A stretch of 37,863 nt of DNA from Candidatus Gastranaerophilales bacterium (GTDB lineage: Bacteria; Cyanobacteriota; Vampirovibrionia; Gastranaerophilales; Gastranaerophilaceae). This document shows positions 9,044 to 17,424 of this stretch, piece by piece. The first letter of the stretch is position 1. The number at the start of each line of letters is the position of its first letter. A program made the position numbers and the translations under genes. The stretch covers positions 1-37,863 of the forward strand of contig CALUYS010000017.1 of assembly GCA_944325065.1 (NCBI GenBank), read 5' to 3'. Under the pieces are notes generated by a model. It was given only the letters and a program-made list of their open reading frames with translations. It made no database searches and was not told the DNA's origin.

Positions 9044-10759
9044 ATGAGCGTAAATCTACCACAATTAACCCAATCACAAATAGTTGCAAAACCAATTACT
9101 TCAGAAATACAAAAGTTAAGAATGTCAAAAGAGCTTGATATCCAAAGTGATACTTTTGAAAAAGAAGAAGAACTAGAAGTAAAAAGAGGATGCTTGATTA
9201 ATCCTTTTGAAAAATTTGCTGAAGCTAAAAAATTAAAAAATAAAATTAAAGAATCCTTACCTAAAACACAACATGCATATATCCCTTATTTAAATAAGAT
9301 ATCTTTAGATGGTTTAAAAAAATTAGGGTTCGCAAATGAAAAAGAAGAAATAAATCAAAATTTATTAAAGTTATTTATTTTACATCAATATAGTGACAAT
9401 TTTGATCCTTATCTTGAAAAAATGGATATATCAAAAAAAGATAAAAAAATCTTAAATAAAATGTTTGCAGAAAATAGATATAAAAATAACGAGTCGGATA
9501 TTGATTTTCCAAATGTCAATCTTTTCTCTTCCGTAATTTTGGAACCTTTCCCATTCAATTTAAGAATAGGAAACACTGACAATATTTTTCTCCCTAGTGT
9601 ATTTATACCAGCAGATATTCTTGGTGAAGATTCACCCGAAGGAATAAGAACAAGAGTTTTCAACCCTGTGTACCAAATTAATAAGCACCCAATTAATCCT
9701 ACCTCACCTGACAATGTATTTAAAAATTTATTGGCATTATATACATATAGCATTAATCCTCATTTATACATAAATATGGCAGATAATCGTACTGCTAAAA
9801 CGGAAGAAGAAAAACAAAATACATTAAATACTTTAATAAATAAACATAGGTATTACACAGATAATATTGGTAGAATATGCAGAATTTTAAATATTGATGA
9901 AAATAAAATCGCAGGTCAAGTAGATTTGCTGATTAAAGAGGTTTGCAAACATTTTATTAGCGAATTTATAACTAAACGTGCTGAACATTCTCCAATAATT
10001 CAAAAATTAAGACAAGATGAAGATGTTGCACCATTTATAAATGATGCTATAAATCAAGAAAAAGCTAAAATGAATGCTTATGTTGATGAAATATTTATAA
10101 ATTATGATGAAGGTCAAGGTCATGGAAATCAATCTTTATCAGACAGATATAATGAATATAACTTAATATCTCAACAACTTTTTAATGTTGAGCAACAACC
10201 ATACGTGCCTAAATTTTACGTAGATAGCAATTTTGCTGCGCTTTATAAAGATCCTAGCGGTTTAGCTTATAATTTTAGCACAAATAAAATAATGACATCT
10301 TTAATTGGATGTCCATTCGACAGAAAAACTATTGAAAAAGATTTAGCTGATTTAGAATCAAAGGGTTTTGGAGAATTAAAGACAAAATATAAAAGATTAA
10401 ACGAAGAAGAAAAAAACGAATTTCACAATTTATTCGAATTCTCAAATTTGAGACACGAATTAAGACATTTCCAACAAAATATATTCATAATAAGATTATT
10501 AGGACCGGAAAATTATGTGAAGACTTTTAAACCAAAAATGAGTCTTGAATATATAAATCAACTTTATAATGCGTTTGGTGGTGAACTTACTAATGAAGAT
10601 GATAAACAACAAGCCGAAAAATATTTAAAAGCTCAGCAAAGATATTCATCAGACAGTTTGTCATCATATAAGAAATATCGAGGAAACCTAATGGAGCAAG
10701 ATGCAAGAACTGCACAATATAATTGGATATTTCAACAATTAGAACAAAACAGAAACTAA
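9044..10759 (+). CDS. Putative HExxH zinc metallopeptidase of unknown family
   Basis: The 571-aa protein has no family I can name. Residues 471-475 read HELRH, inside NLRHELRHFQQ, the HExxH pattern of zincin peptidases with two His ligands and a catalytic Glu. E551 and D553 in LMEQDARTAQ, about 75 residues later, could supply a third ligand, as in Glu-zincins. No signal peptide or membrane segment is seen. The N terminus is polar with a charged stretch at about 36-65. AGGAG lies about 7 nt before the ATG, and a strong terminator follows the stop. The gene is much more AT-rich than the ribosomal operon beside it. The next gene also carries a protease-like domain, so the two may act in related ways, for example on host or competitor proteins. 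The protease call rests on one motif only. Confidence 0.55.
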   Translation: MSVNLPQLTQSQIVAKPITSEIQKLRMSKELDIQSDTFEKEEELEVKRGCLINPFEKFAEAKKLKNKIKESLPKTQHAYIPYLNKISLDGLKKLGFANEKEEINQNLLKLFILHQYSDNFDPYLEKMDISKKDKKILNKMFAENRYKNNESDIDFPNVNLFSSVILEPFPFNLRIGNTDNIFLPSVFIPADILGEDSPEGIRTRVFNPVYQINKHPINPTSPDNVFKNLLALYTYSINPHLYINMADNRTAKTEEEKQNTLNTLINKHRYYTDNIGRICRILNIDENKIAGQVDLLIKEVCKHFISEFITKRAEHSPIIQKLRQDEDVAPFINDAINQEKAKMNAYVDEIFINYDEGQGHGNQSLSDRYNEYNLISQQLFNVEQQPYVPKFYVDSNFAALYKDPSGLAYNFSTNKIMTSLIGCPFDRKTIEKDLADLESKGFGELKTKYKRLNEEEKNEFHNLFEFSNLRHELRHFQQNIFIIRLLGPENYVKTFKPKMSLEYINQLYNAFGGELTNEDDKQQAEKYLKAQQRYSSDSLSSYKKYRGNLMEQDARTAQYNWIFQQLEQNRN

Positions 10760-10789
10760 TAATCAGTCCAAAACATAGAACCTCTCATT

Positions 10790-10830
10790 ATACAATGATA
10801 CATTTACAAAAGTGTATCATTGTATTTTTT
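10790..10830 (+). terminator. Rho-independent terminator after the HELRH gene
   Basis: Arms 10790-10802 and 10813-10825 (TACAATGATACA and its complement) form a perfect stem with a 10-nt loop. It ends in a T run at 10825-10830, so the two protease-like genes are probably separate transcription units. Confidence 0.9.
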
Positions 10831-10957
10831 AAATTTCATCACCATTCATTTAAATATTAAGGCTTTGTAATAAATTTTATCAATCTTGAAATTTTTGATA
10901 TGAAAAATTTTTTATATATATATATTATTATATAATTAGTAGAAAAAGTAAAAAATT

Positions 10958-13900
10958 ATGTCAAATCCAATTAATAGTTTAACAAACACCCAGAAAATAC
11001 AAAAAACTTTGTTAAAAAAATCTAATAAATATGAAAACACACAGCAACAAGAAACAATAGAACATACAAAAGAAATAATGTCTTCAAAAGCTAGTTATGG
11101 TTCTACTGTTCAGGGTAAATTAATACTTTCAAAAACTCAAACAGCTACTCAAAAAACAATTGCTCAAAAATCAACTCTCATTATGGGTATGACACAAAAA
11201 GAACAAGAAGAAGCAAAAAAGCTAATTGAAAATATTAAGAAAAATTCTTCTATTGATACTTATGAATTATTGCTATCTATATCAAGTAAAAACTCTTCTA
11301 AGCATCAAGCTCTAAATTTAATTAAAACATTGTCTTTGTATATTGCTGATAAAAAAAATAGCATTTCAAATATGACGGAAGTTATTAACTTTCTTTCACA
11401 TAATACTTTATTTGATGAGTTAGACCCGAACTCAAAAACACAATATTTGTTTAATTTATTAATAGCTGCAAGTAAGAATACTCCTTATAAAGATACTTTA
11501 TTAGTAAATCAATCCCAAACTTTTAATAATGATACAATCCAAACATTAATTAATAATATTAGTAGTATCAAAGACGATAATATAAAAAATATATATTTAA
11601 TGTATCTAGCCCAAGCTGTAAGTCAAACTAAAAATCTTAGCAAGGATATAATTTTATCTTTAAGTCAAACTTTTACTAATATTAATAAAATTGAAGAAGA
11701 AATAATCAAAATACTAGTTAAAAATATAAAAAATATTGCTAAAAATAATAAAAATGAATATCTTTGCTTTATAGTGGAAGCTGTTAATAAAACTTATAAT
11801 ATTAAAAATGATACAATTAAAACACTACTTGGTAATTTAACATATATTAATAAGGATAAAAAAAGTGAATATTTATACTTTATAGCTGAAGCTGCTAATA
11901 AAACTTATGATCTTAAAGATGATACATTTAAAACATTACTTGGTAATTTGACATATCTTAATGAGGATAAAAAAAGTGAATATTTGGATAATATAACAAA
12001 GGCTGCAAGTCAAACTAAAAATCTTAGCAAAAAAACAATTTTATTGTTAAGTCAAACAGCTGCTAAATCTTACGGGCTTAAAAATGATACAATTAATATA
12101 TTAATTAATTTTTTTAAGCAAACTAAATTTACTAAAAAGAAAAAGGAAAAATTATTAATTGATATAATTCAAGCTGCTGTCAACACTGATAAGATTAACT
12201 ATTCCACAAAATATTCTCTGATTGATATTGCTAAAAAAAACAATATTAATACTCCAGAACTTATAAGACTTACAAAAAAAGATATTAAAACTAAAATTCA
12301 AACAGAAAAATCCTTTTGCGATTATGTAGATTATAAAGCCAAATATAAAGATGAAGATATTAATGAATTCATTGATATCCTAAATAATAATTCAATGTGC
12401 GAAATGGAACATTATAATTGCCTATTAAAAATTTCTAAAGTTTTATGTCAAACTAATGACCTTAAAGAAGAAACCATTAAGAAATTACTTAATCAAAAAG
12501 ATCTTAGTAAAACTAACTTCCCTATAAACACATATCTAAACTATATAGCAAATGCAATAAATAAAATGCCAAATTCTGAAAATATTAAGGAATTTATACT
12601 TGAAAAGCATATTTCTAATATTAAACGAACAACAAAAAAGACAGGACAAGAAAATAAATTAAAATATATATCTATTTTATCTTGTAATTTAACAACAAAT
12701 AATAAAAAAATAATAATATCATTATTCAATAAAGCCCTTAACTATGGAATGTTTGAAAATGTAACAGATAAACCTATTCAAAGATCTTTTATAAGAAATT
12801 TAATAGATGTAATATCAAGATTCGAAAAAAACGAAGCAGAAGAACTTTATAATACGCTTTATTCTATTGCTATAAAATCTCAAGACAATACAGAAACAGA
12901 TAATGAGTATAATGAAACAATTTTTATAGATAAACCAAAGCATAAAACTTTGCCTCATATTTTAAATTTATTCTTCGCAAAACTTGGTAAAAGATTAGGA
13001 AAAGAAAATGATGAAATTCAAAAATATATATATGATATTATCAAAGATAAAAATGAACAGAATACGTTATCACCTGAAATTTCTTTACATCCAGCATTAA
13101 ATTACTTGACAAATGATAATTTAAAAGCTATTAAAGAAAACGATGTTATCAATAGAACAATATCTACAAATTTTCAAAAAGATATACAACAATTTGAACT
13201 TGAGTATTTAATAGATTTAAAATTAAGCCGTAAATTATATGATTTGGAGAATCAGGAAGAGCAAAATAATCTTATTAATATACTAACAACAAATTATGAT
13301 ATACTTACTAATACATTTAATTGTAAAATGGAACCTGCAGAACAAACTAACCAATTAGCTGGTGATGTAATAGGCAGTGCTGATGAAATAGATACTAATG
13401 TTAATATGGATAATATATCTAGTAAAACATATGATGGTGTTTATAACCTTGCACTTATTATATTAAAACAAATAAAACCAGAAAATAGAGATGAATTTTT
13501 AAACAATTTAATAAAATCACTAGAAAAGAAAAATAAAAAGAATAAACTAGACAATAAAAAAGTAAAACAAACTATAAAATTTTTAAACCAATTAAAAACA
13601 AACGGTAAGTTTGACAATGAGAAATTACTTAAAACAAAACCTGTATTAAGACAATATCGTGAAAAAAATCAAACGGTAAGCAAGAATTATCAGCCTAATC
13701 TTACAAGTTTTCGTATACCAAGAACAACAGATAAATGTGAAGTTTGGCAAGAAGAAGATGAAACTAGATATCTTGGATTTAAAGGAACAAGTCAAAAAAT
13801 TAAAACAGAATTGAATGAGCAAACGGCACAACTTCTTTTTGGATCTGAAAGTTCCAGTTCACATCAGATTATAGGCAATTGCTGGCTTATTGCAACAATA

Positions 13901-14617
13901 AAAGAAATAGAAGCTGATCCTCAACTTAAACTTTTTATTTATAGTCATTTTAATGCAGAAGTTGAAAATGGTCAATTAGAATATGTTTCTATAACATTAA
14001 AAGATGGGAAAAAAGTAACATTTAGTAAAGAAGTTGTAGATGAGGTTTCAAAAATAGGTGCAACTGAACATCTTTCTCCTGCTATGTCATGTCTTGCTTT
14101 ACTTTCTGCTATTTACAGAACAACCAAAAATGATAAAGGATTAAATGACATAGAAAAGATACCTGAAGAAATAAACCTACAAAGACTTAAAGAAATATTT
14201 GGAGAAAACAATTCTATTTTAAATGCTCTTAGGATATCTAATGAAACTGGTGATGGATATTATGATTTATTAACTTTATTTATTAATAAAAACAAACAAA
14301 ATAAAAACTTAAAACGGAAAATTTTCTGCCTTGAAGGACATCAAATAGGTTCATATGGCGATTTTCAATTAAATCCACAAAATAGTTATTCTCTTTTTAT
14401 TTTTAATAAAGCAAAAAAAGTCTCTAAACAAAATTACTTAAATAAAATTATATTTCCTGGAGTATATTATATACCTAAGATTAATAAAAATCATGAATAT
14501 TATGAAACCAAAACAGGAGCAATTCCATCATTTTTTTCTAGAACTAAAGATTATATTTCTAGAATTTTCTTAAGACATAATGATATGCATAGAAGATTAA
14601 ATACGATAAGACAATAA
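10958..14617 (+). CDS. Large helical-repeat protein with C-terminal papain/calpain-like cysteine peptidase domain
   Basis: This 1219-aa, Lys/Asn/Ile-rich protein has no signal peptide. Residues about 237-400 contain helical repeats. Two adjacent copies are exactly 37 residues apart (EAVNKTYN..., EAANKTYD..., each followed by a TLLGNLTY block), and shorter diverged copies flank them (QAVSQTKNLSK, KAASQTKNLSK). This suggests an ARM/HEAT-like solenoid. Near the C terminus, Q970-I-I-G-N-C975-W matches the catalytic Cys motif of papain/calpain-fold peptidases (GDCW/GNCW). H1128 in LEGHQIG and N1150 in SLFIFN are candidate His and Asn of the triad. The usual oxyanion Gln is six residues before the Cys; here Gln is five before and His is six before. 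No ribosome binding site is seen. A TATAAT-like box is at 10931. The function could be effector, toxin or housekeeping protease. Confidence 0.7.
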   Translation: MSNPINSLTNTQKIQKTLLKKSNKYENTQQQETIEHTKEIMSSKASYGSTVQGKLILSKTQTATQKTIAQKSTLIMGMTQKEQEEAKKLIENIKKNSSIDTYELLLSISSKNSSKHQALNLIKTLSLYIADKKNSISNMTEVINFLSHNTLFDELDPNSKTQYLFNLLIAASKNTPYKDTLLVNQSQTFNNDTIQTLINNISSIKDDNIKNIYLMYLAQAVSQTKNLSKDIILSLSQTFTNINKIEEEIIKILVKNIKNIAKNNKNEYLCFIVEAVNKTYNIKNDTIKTLLGNLTYINKDKKSEYLYFIAEAANKTYDLKDDTFKTLLGNLTYLNEDKKSEYLDNITKAASQTKNLSKKTILLLSQTAAKSYGLKNDTINILINFFKQTKFTKKKKEKLLIDIIQAAVNTDKINYSTKYSLIDIAKKNNINTPELIRLTKKDIKTKIQTEKSFCDYVDYKAKYKDEDINEFIDILNNNSMCEMEHYNCLLKISKVLCQTNDLKEETIKKLLNQKDLSKTNFPINTYLNYIANAINKMPNSENIKEFILEKHISNIKRTTKKTGQENKLKYISILSCNLTTNNKKIIISLFNKALNYGMFENVTDKPIQRSFIRNLIDVISRFEKNEAEELYNTLYSIAIKSQDNTETDNEYNETIFIDKPKHKTLPHILNLFFAKLGKRLGKENDEIQKYIYDIIKDKNEQNTLSPEISLHPALNYLTNDNLKAIKENDVINRTISTNFQKDIQQFELEYLIDLKLSRKLYDLENQEEQNNLINILTTNYDILTNTFNCKMEPAEQTNQLAGDVIGSADEIDTNVNMDNISSKTYDGVYNLALIILKQIKPENRDEFLNNLIKSLEKKNKKNKLDNKKVKQTIKFLNQLKTNGKFDNEKLLKTKPVLRQYREKNQTVSKNYQPNLTSFRIPRTTDKCEVWQEEDETRYLGFKGTSQKIKTELNEQTAQLLFGSESSSSHQIIGNCWLIATIKEIEADPQLKLFIYSHFNAEVENGQLEYVSITLKDGKKVTFSKEVVDEVSKIGATEHLSPAMSCLALLSAIYRTTKNDKGLNDIEKIPEEINLQRLKEIFGENNSILNALRISNETGDGYYDLLTLFINKNKQNKNLKRKIFCLEGHQIGSYGDFQLNPQNSYSLFIFNKAKKVSKQNYLNKIIFPGVYYIPKINKNHEYYETKTGAIPSFFSRTKDYISRIFLRHNDMHRRLNTIRQ

Positions 14618-14623
14618 AACCTT

Positions 14624-15313
14624 TTACCACATAGCATTAGGCATCATGCGATGATATACCCACAAAGGTGTATCATCATATTTTAAAGTTTCAAAGTCCT
14701 TAACTAAAAAATCAGGTACACCTATTGCAAAAATAGGTATCTTTACTTCTTTTGAAACATTTTTTACTATGTTATAACCATTTACTATATCTTCTTTTGT
14801 TGTTTCATCTCCAAAATGTGTGTTAGATATAAACCCGTTAAAACACTTATAGGGTTTATTTCCACATCCTTTTGCTATATTTAAATATTCAATAATACTT
14901 TCTTCATCTTTTGTTTCAAATTTTGAGGTGTTAACAACCAAATAATTATGTACTGTAATTTCATTTTCAATGCCTTGTAAAATATCTAATATATCAAGTC
15001 CCGAAGCACCATATCCTACATCAATAATTATATCGTTTTTGTAATTTTTAAGAACCATTATCTGTTCCTGCGTGACATAACTTGCAGCTTCACCAAGACC
15101 AAACCTGTCTAATTGTGCAACTACATTTATTCCATCTTTTTTTAACTTTGGCACTAAAGGACGCAAACAATAAGCTGGTTCAACTGTATCTAAATCAACA
15201 AGAGTAATTGATTTACCCATTTTCAAATACTGATATGCACGATTAATTGCTGTTTCTGATTTGCCTGAAGCATATGCTCCAGAATATATCTCTATTATTC
15301 TCTTATCTTCCAT
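14624..15313 (-). CDS. P-loop ATPase of the CobQ/MinD/ParA-like group
   Basis: The 229-aa protein starts with a Walker A motif, GAYASGKSE (G12 to S19), after a short beta strand. A switch-like VDLDTVEPAY (about 40-49) follows. IIIDVGYGASGLD (about 95-107) fits a Walker B/switch II strand. This arrangement is typical of SIMIBI-class ATPases annotated as CobQ/CobB/MinD/ParA nucleotide-binding domain proteins. It lacks a second domain and any partner gene nearby, so the substrate is unknown. It is convergent with the cysteine-peptidase gene, with only 6 bp between stops. A near-palindrome at about 14649-14675, inside its 3' end, could help terminate transcription from the plus strand. Confidence 0.7.
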   Translation of the reverse strand: MEDKRIIEIYSGAYASGKSETAINRAYQYLKMGKSITLVDLDTVEPAYCLRPLVPKLKKDGINVVAQLDRFGLGEAASYVTQEQIMVLKNYKNDIIIDVGYGASGLDILDILQGIENEITVHNYLVVNTSKFETKDEESIIEYLNIAKGCGNKPYKCFNGFISNTHFGDETTKEDIVNGYNIVKNVSKEVKIPIFAIGVPDFLVKDFETLKYDDTPLWVYHRMMPNAMW

Positions 15314-15404
15314 TATTTATATTTAGGCTTTAGCCCTATCTCCCTTTCAATAGTATCATTATTTTTTAGTCTAACAAAAAACTTATATTTTTTCATCCCT
15401 CAAT

Positions 15405-15438
15405 ATACAAAAAAATGAGGCAAGTTTTAAAACTTGCC
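15405..15438 (-). terminator. Terminator downstream of the RHH gene
   Basis: A perfect 20-bp palindrome at 15419-15438 (GGCAAGTTTTAAAACTTGCC) is followed on the minus strand by TCA and seven T residues. It would end transcription of the ribbon-helix-helix gene before the ATPase gene. Confidence 0.8.
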
Positions 15439-15480
15439 CCAAGATCCCATTTTCAACTTTTCTCAAATTTTATAAATCTT

Positions 15481-15565
15481 TTCCACCGAACCAAATCTAT
15501 GATTAATGCCTTTGAATGTTTTATTAAATTTTCCACCAAATCAAATCTATAATTAATGCCTGAAT
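15481..15565. repeat. Direct repeat pair beside the RHH gene
   Basis: Two copies of an approximately 35-bp sequence start at 15481 and 15531, 50 bp apart, with few mismatches. Each contains TTCCACC, CAAATCTAT and ATTAATGCCT. The second copy reaches the stop codon of the RHH gene at 15565. They lie between that gene and its terminator. The function is unknown; they could be operator-like sites or part of the 3' UTR. Confidence 0.7.
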
Positions 15566-15756
15566 TATTCTGCTAAAAGTGATTCTAAAATAGTTGCATT
15601 TTTAACCGCCACTACATTATTGCGAACTTTTTGTTTTCCCATATAAGTTCTTAATGCTTCACGAATTAACTCACTTCGACTGCGATTTTCACTATCAGCC
15701 ATTTTGTCTATCTTATTTAAAAAGTCTTCGGGCATTGAAATTAAAACTCTTGCCAT
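15565..15756 (-). CDS. Ribbon-helix-helix (CopG/MetJ-type) DNA-binding protein
   Basis: The 63-aa protein starts MARVLISMPEDFLNKIDKMA, an RHH beta strand and helix, and continues ENRSRSELIREALRTYM, the usual turn (SRSELI) and second helix. This is the pattern of CopG-type repressors and antitoxins. GGAGG lies about 7 nt upstream of the ATG. Upstream, on the minus strand, two TATATAC boxes 18 bp apart could be an autoregulatory site. No toxin gene is adjacent: the neighbours are the P-loop ATPase and a 74-aa unknown protein. A stand-alone regulator is more likely than a toxin-antitoxin pair. Confidence 0.8.
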   Translation of the reverse strand: MARVLISMPEDFLNKIDKMADSENRSRSELIREALRTYMGKQKVRNNVVAVKNATILESLLAE

Positions 15757-15943
15757 TTTGTAATTCCTCCGTTTGTTTTTTTATTTACTACTTATGTATA
15801 TATTAAAACAATCGTATATAATTAATTGCCTTTTTTATCTAAATAATTTTCAAAAAAAATTATAAAAATCCCCTATCGCAATAATAGCAATATTTTCCAA
15901 CATTAAGAAATGTTAAGCAGTTTGTGTGTTATATTTACAAAAC

Positions 15944-16168
15944 TTAAAAAACATATCTATCAACAAGCTTGACGCTTTCCCAACTTGCTCCATTTTCGGA
16001 TAATTCTTCAGGATGTAAGCCAAAAAGAGTAATAAGATTTTTAGACTCAACATCAAAAATATTATTATTAAGACGCTCAATCACCTTATTTATGGCATCT
16101 TCTCGTTTTATGCACATAGAGTATAAATGTTTACATCTATCAAAATTTCGTTTTTTTGCTTTGCCCAT
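15944..16168 (-). CDS. Hypothetical 74-aa protein
   Basis: I recognise no family. The basic N terminus (MGKAKKRNFDRCKHLY) is followed by a probable helix (REDAINKVIERLNNN) and a less charged C terminus ending KLVDRYVF. No ribosome binding site is visible upstream of the ATG, where a run of ten T residues lies on the coding strand. The opposite strand has a 67-codon frame over the same DNA. The minus frame is preferred because its composition looks more like a soluble protein. Confidence 0.45.
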   Translation of the reverse strand: MGKAKKRNFDRCKHLYSMCIKREDAINKVIERLNNNIFDVESKNLITLFGLHPEELSENGASWESVKLVDRYVF

Positions 16169-16232
16169 ATAAAAATACTAAAAAAAAAAATTTACTTTGT
16201 AAATAATTTGTGTATGATTATTAAGATAAATT

Positions 16233-16262
16233 TTGACAAAAAATATATATAAATATTAAAAT
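16233..16262 (+). promoter_or_regulatory. Strong sigma-70-type promoter
   Basis: A perfect TTGACA (16233-16238) and TAAAAT (16257-16262) are separated by 18 bp, just upstream of the gene at 16287, whose AAAGGA site is at 16271-16276. Confidence 0.7.
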
Positions 16263-16286
16263 AAAGGCTGAAAGGATTTTATAGTT

Positions 16287-16631
16287 ATGTCAAAAACTAT
16301 TAATTTTCCTCTTTTTATGGAAGATGAAATAATTAATGAAGATAATATTTATCCCAAAATAGCATTTCGCTTAGATGAAGTTTATTTAAATTATTACAAA
16401 AAAATGGATCTTGTTGATATTCGGGTCGGTGAAAAAATTTTAAGAAAAGGAATTATTCTCAAAGACGTCTATTCAATGAAACTTGGAAAACTTGATTTTA
16501 ATATAATACAATTCGCAAAATCACAAATGCAAAGTATTGAAAATATTAAAAATTTATTAAGCAAAATTTACAATACCTCAATTAATTTAAATACAAATAT
16601 TTATATTATAACTTATAAAAATATAACCTAA
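16287..16631 (+). CDS. Hypothetical 114-aa protein
   Basis: No recognised family. The first 25 residues are acidic (MEDEIINEDN), the middle holds a Lys-rich beta-like region (VGEKILRKGIILKDVY), and the C terminus is Asn/Ile-rich (INLNTNIYIITYKN). No membrane helix or signal peptide is seen. The start is supported by AAAGGA 10 nt upstream and by the promoter at 16233-16262. It stands alone, 137 bp before the next gene. Confidence 0.65.
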   Translation: MSKTINFPLFMEDEIINEDNIYPKIAFRLDEVYLNYYKKMDLVDIRVGEKILRKGIILKDVYSMKLGKLDFNIIQFAKSQMQSIENIKNLLSKIYNTSINLNTNIYIITYKNIT

Positions 16632-16768
16632 TTAATGGTTTATAGCATTTTTTGTAAATTTTTTTTAACATATTAATAAAAAAAGGTAATTTTTTTTCTT
16701 GACGGAACTTTAAGCAGATGTAATTATAAAAGTAAGCAACATATCCTTATATTAAAATCGGAGGAATA

Positions 16769-17059
16769 ATGTTTAATCCTAAAAATTTAAAAATAGTTAA
16801 AACAGTCACAAAACTTAAACGTCCACATCTTAATTGGATTATGTTTTCTAAAATAAGAGACTATAAAATTAAGTCAAATTATGTAGACTTAATATGTAAT
16901 AATGTCGATAATGAAAATATAATAACAAGCGAAACCGCATTGAGAAATATGGTTGAAGAAACCTTAATGCTTGAATTTTCATCGGATGTAAAAAATATGA
17001 AATCATATGACTTGCTTGTAAATGCTGTTATTGAAAATATAAAAAGTAAACACAAATGA
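16769..17059 (+). CDS. Hypothetical 96-aa protein ending inside a tandem repeat
   Basis: No recognised family. The N-terminal half is basic (LKIVKTVTKLKRPHLNW); the C-terminal half reads as two helices (ETALRNMVEETLMLEF and YDLLVNAVIENIKSK). GGAGG 5 nt before the ATG gives a clear start. The last five codons and the stop lie within the first 54-bp unit of the array at 17041-17279, so the repeat supplies the C-terminal KSKHK and the TGA. Confidence 0.65.
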   Translation: MFNPKNLKIVKTVTKLKRPHLNWIMFSKIRDYKIKSNYVDLICNNVDNENIITSETALRNMVEETLMLEFSSDVKNMKSYDLLVNAVIENIKSKHK

Positions 17060-17279
17060 TTGGACTTCAACGCTTCATTTGGTTAAGTTTATAAAAAAAG
17101 TAAACACAAATGATTGGACTTCAACGCTTCATTTGGTTAAGTTTATATAAAAAGTAAACACAAATGATTGGACTTCAACGCTTCATTTGGCTAAGTTTAT
17201 AAAAAAAGTAAACAAAAATGATTGGACTTCAACGCTTCATTTGGTTAAGTTTATAAAAAAAAGTAAACAAAAATAATTT
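17041..17279. repeat. Tandem array of four 54-bp units plus a partial fifth
   Basis: Units begin with AAAAAGTAAACA at 17041, 17095, 17149, 17203 and (partial) 17258, giving periods of 54, 54, 54 and 55 bp. The first four copies are almost identical. Each has nested inverted segments, TAAAC/GTTTA outside and AAATGA/TCATTT inside, so each unit can fold into an imperfect hairpin. No variable spacers exist, so it is not CRISPR. The core ATTGGACTTCAACGCT recurs at about 31795 and 32233 in a different repeat. Confidence 0.95.
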
Positions 17280-17348
17280 GTATAGGAATTTTAAGTTAGC
17301 TTTATGAAAAAACAGTCATAGATAATTGGATATAAAATTATCTCCTAA

Positions 17349-17392
17349 TTAGCTCCTTTGGCTAATGTAATAGCTTATATTATTGTACACAA
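17349..17392 (+). promoter_or_regulatory. Promoter and inverted repeats upstream of hsp20
   Basis: TTAGC (17349) and GCTAA (17361) are inverted with 7 bp between; this is shorter than the CIRCE element and lacks its ACTC/GAGT core. TTGGCT (17358) with TATTGT (17381) at 17-bp spacing is a possible promoter. ATTGT-AC-ACAAT (about 17382-17393) is a second inverted repeat over the -10 region. A repressor site is possible but unproven. Confidence 0.35.
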
Positions 17393-17424
17393 TGATATAG
17401 GTAATAACTATATGGAGATAAGAA

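Noticed and set aside
10905-10940. AT-dinucleotide tract as a phase-variable promoter of the 1219-aa gene
   Set aside because: The tract is short and interrupted, and AT runs are common in this genome.
14649-14675. Terminator of the 1219-aa gene inside the ATPase coding region
   Set aside because: The stem is good (one G-U pair) but is followed only by CATATTTTA, so it was not listed as a separate feature.
15565-15756. Toxin-antitoxin pair with the RHH protein as antitoxin
   Set aside because: Neither neighbour resembles a known toxin, and a terminator separates it from the ATPase gene.
15969-16172. Plus-strand 67-codon frame opposite the 74-aa gene
   Set aside because: No ribosome binding site or promoter; composition suggests antisense of the minus-strand gene.
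17041-17279. CRISPR array
   Set aside because: The 54-bp units are contiguous and near-identical, with no unique spacers and no cas genes nearby.
17349-17365. CIRCE heat-shock operator before hsp20
   Set aside because: The TTAGC/GCTAA ends match, but the arms and the 9-bp spacer of CIRCE are missing.
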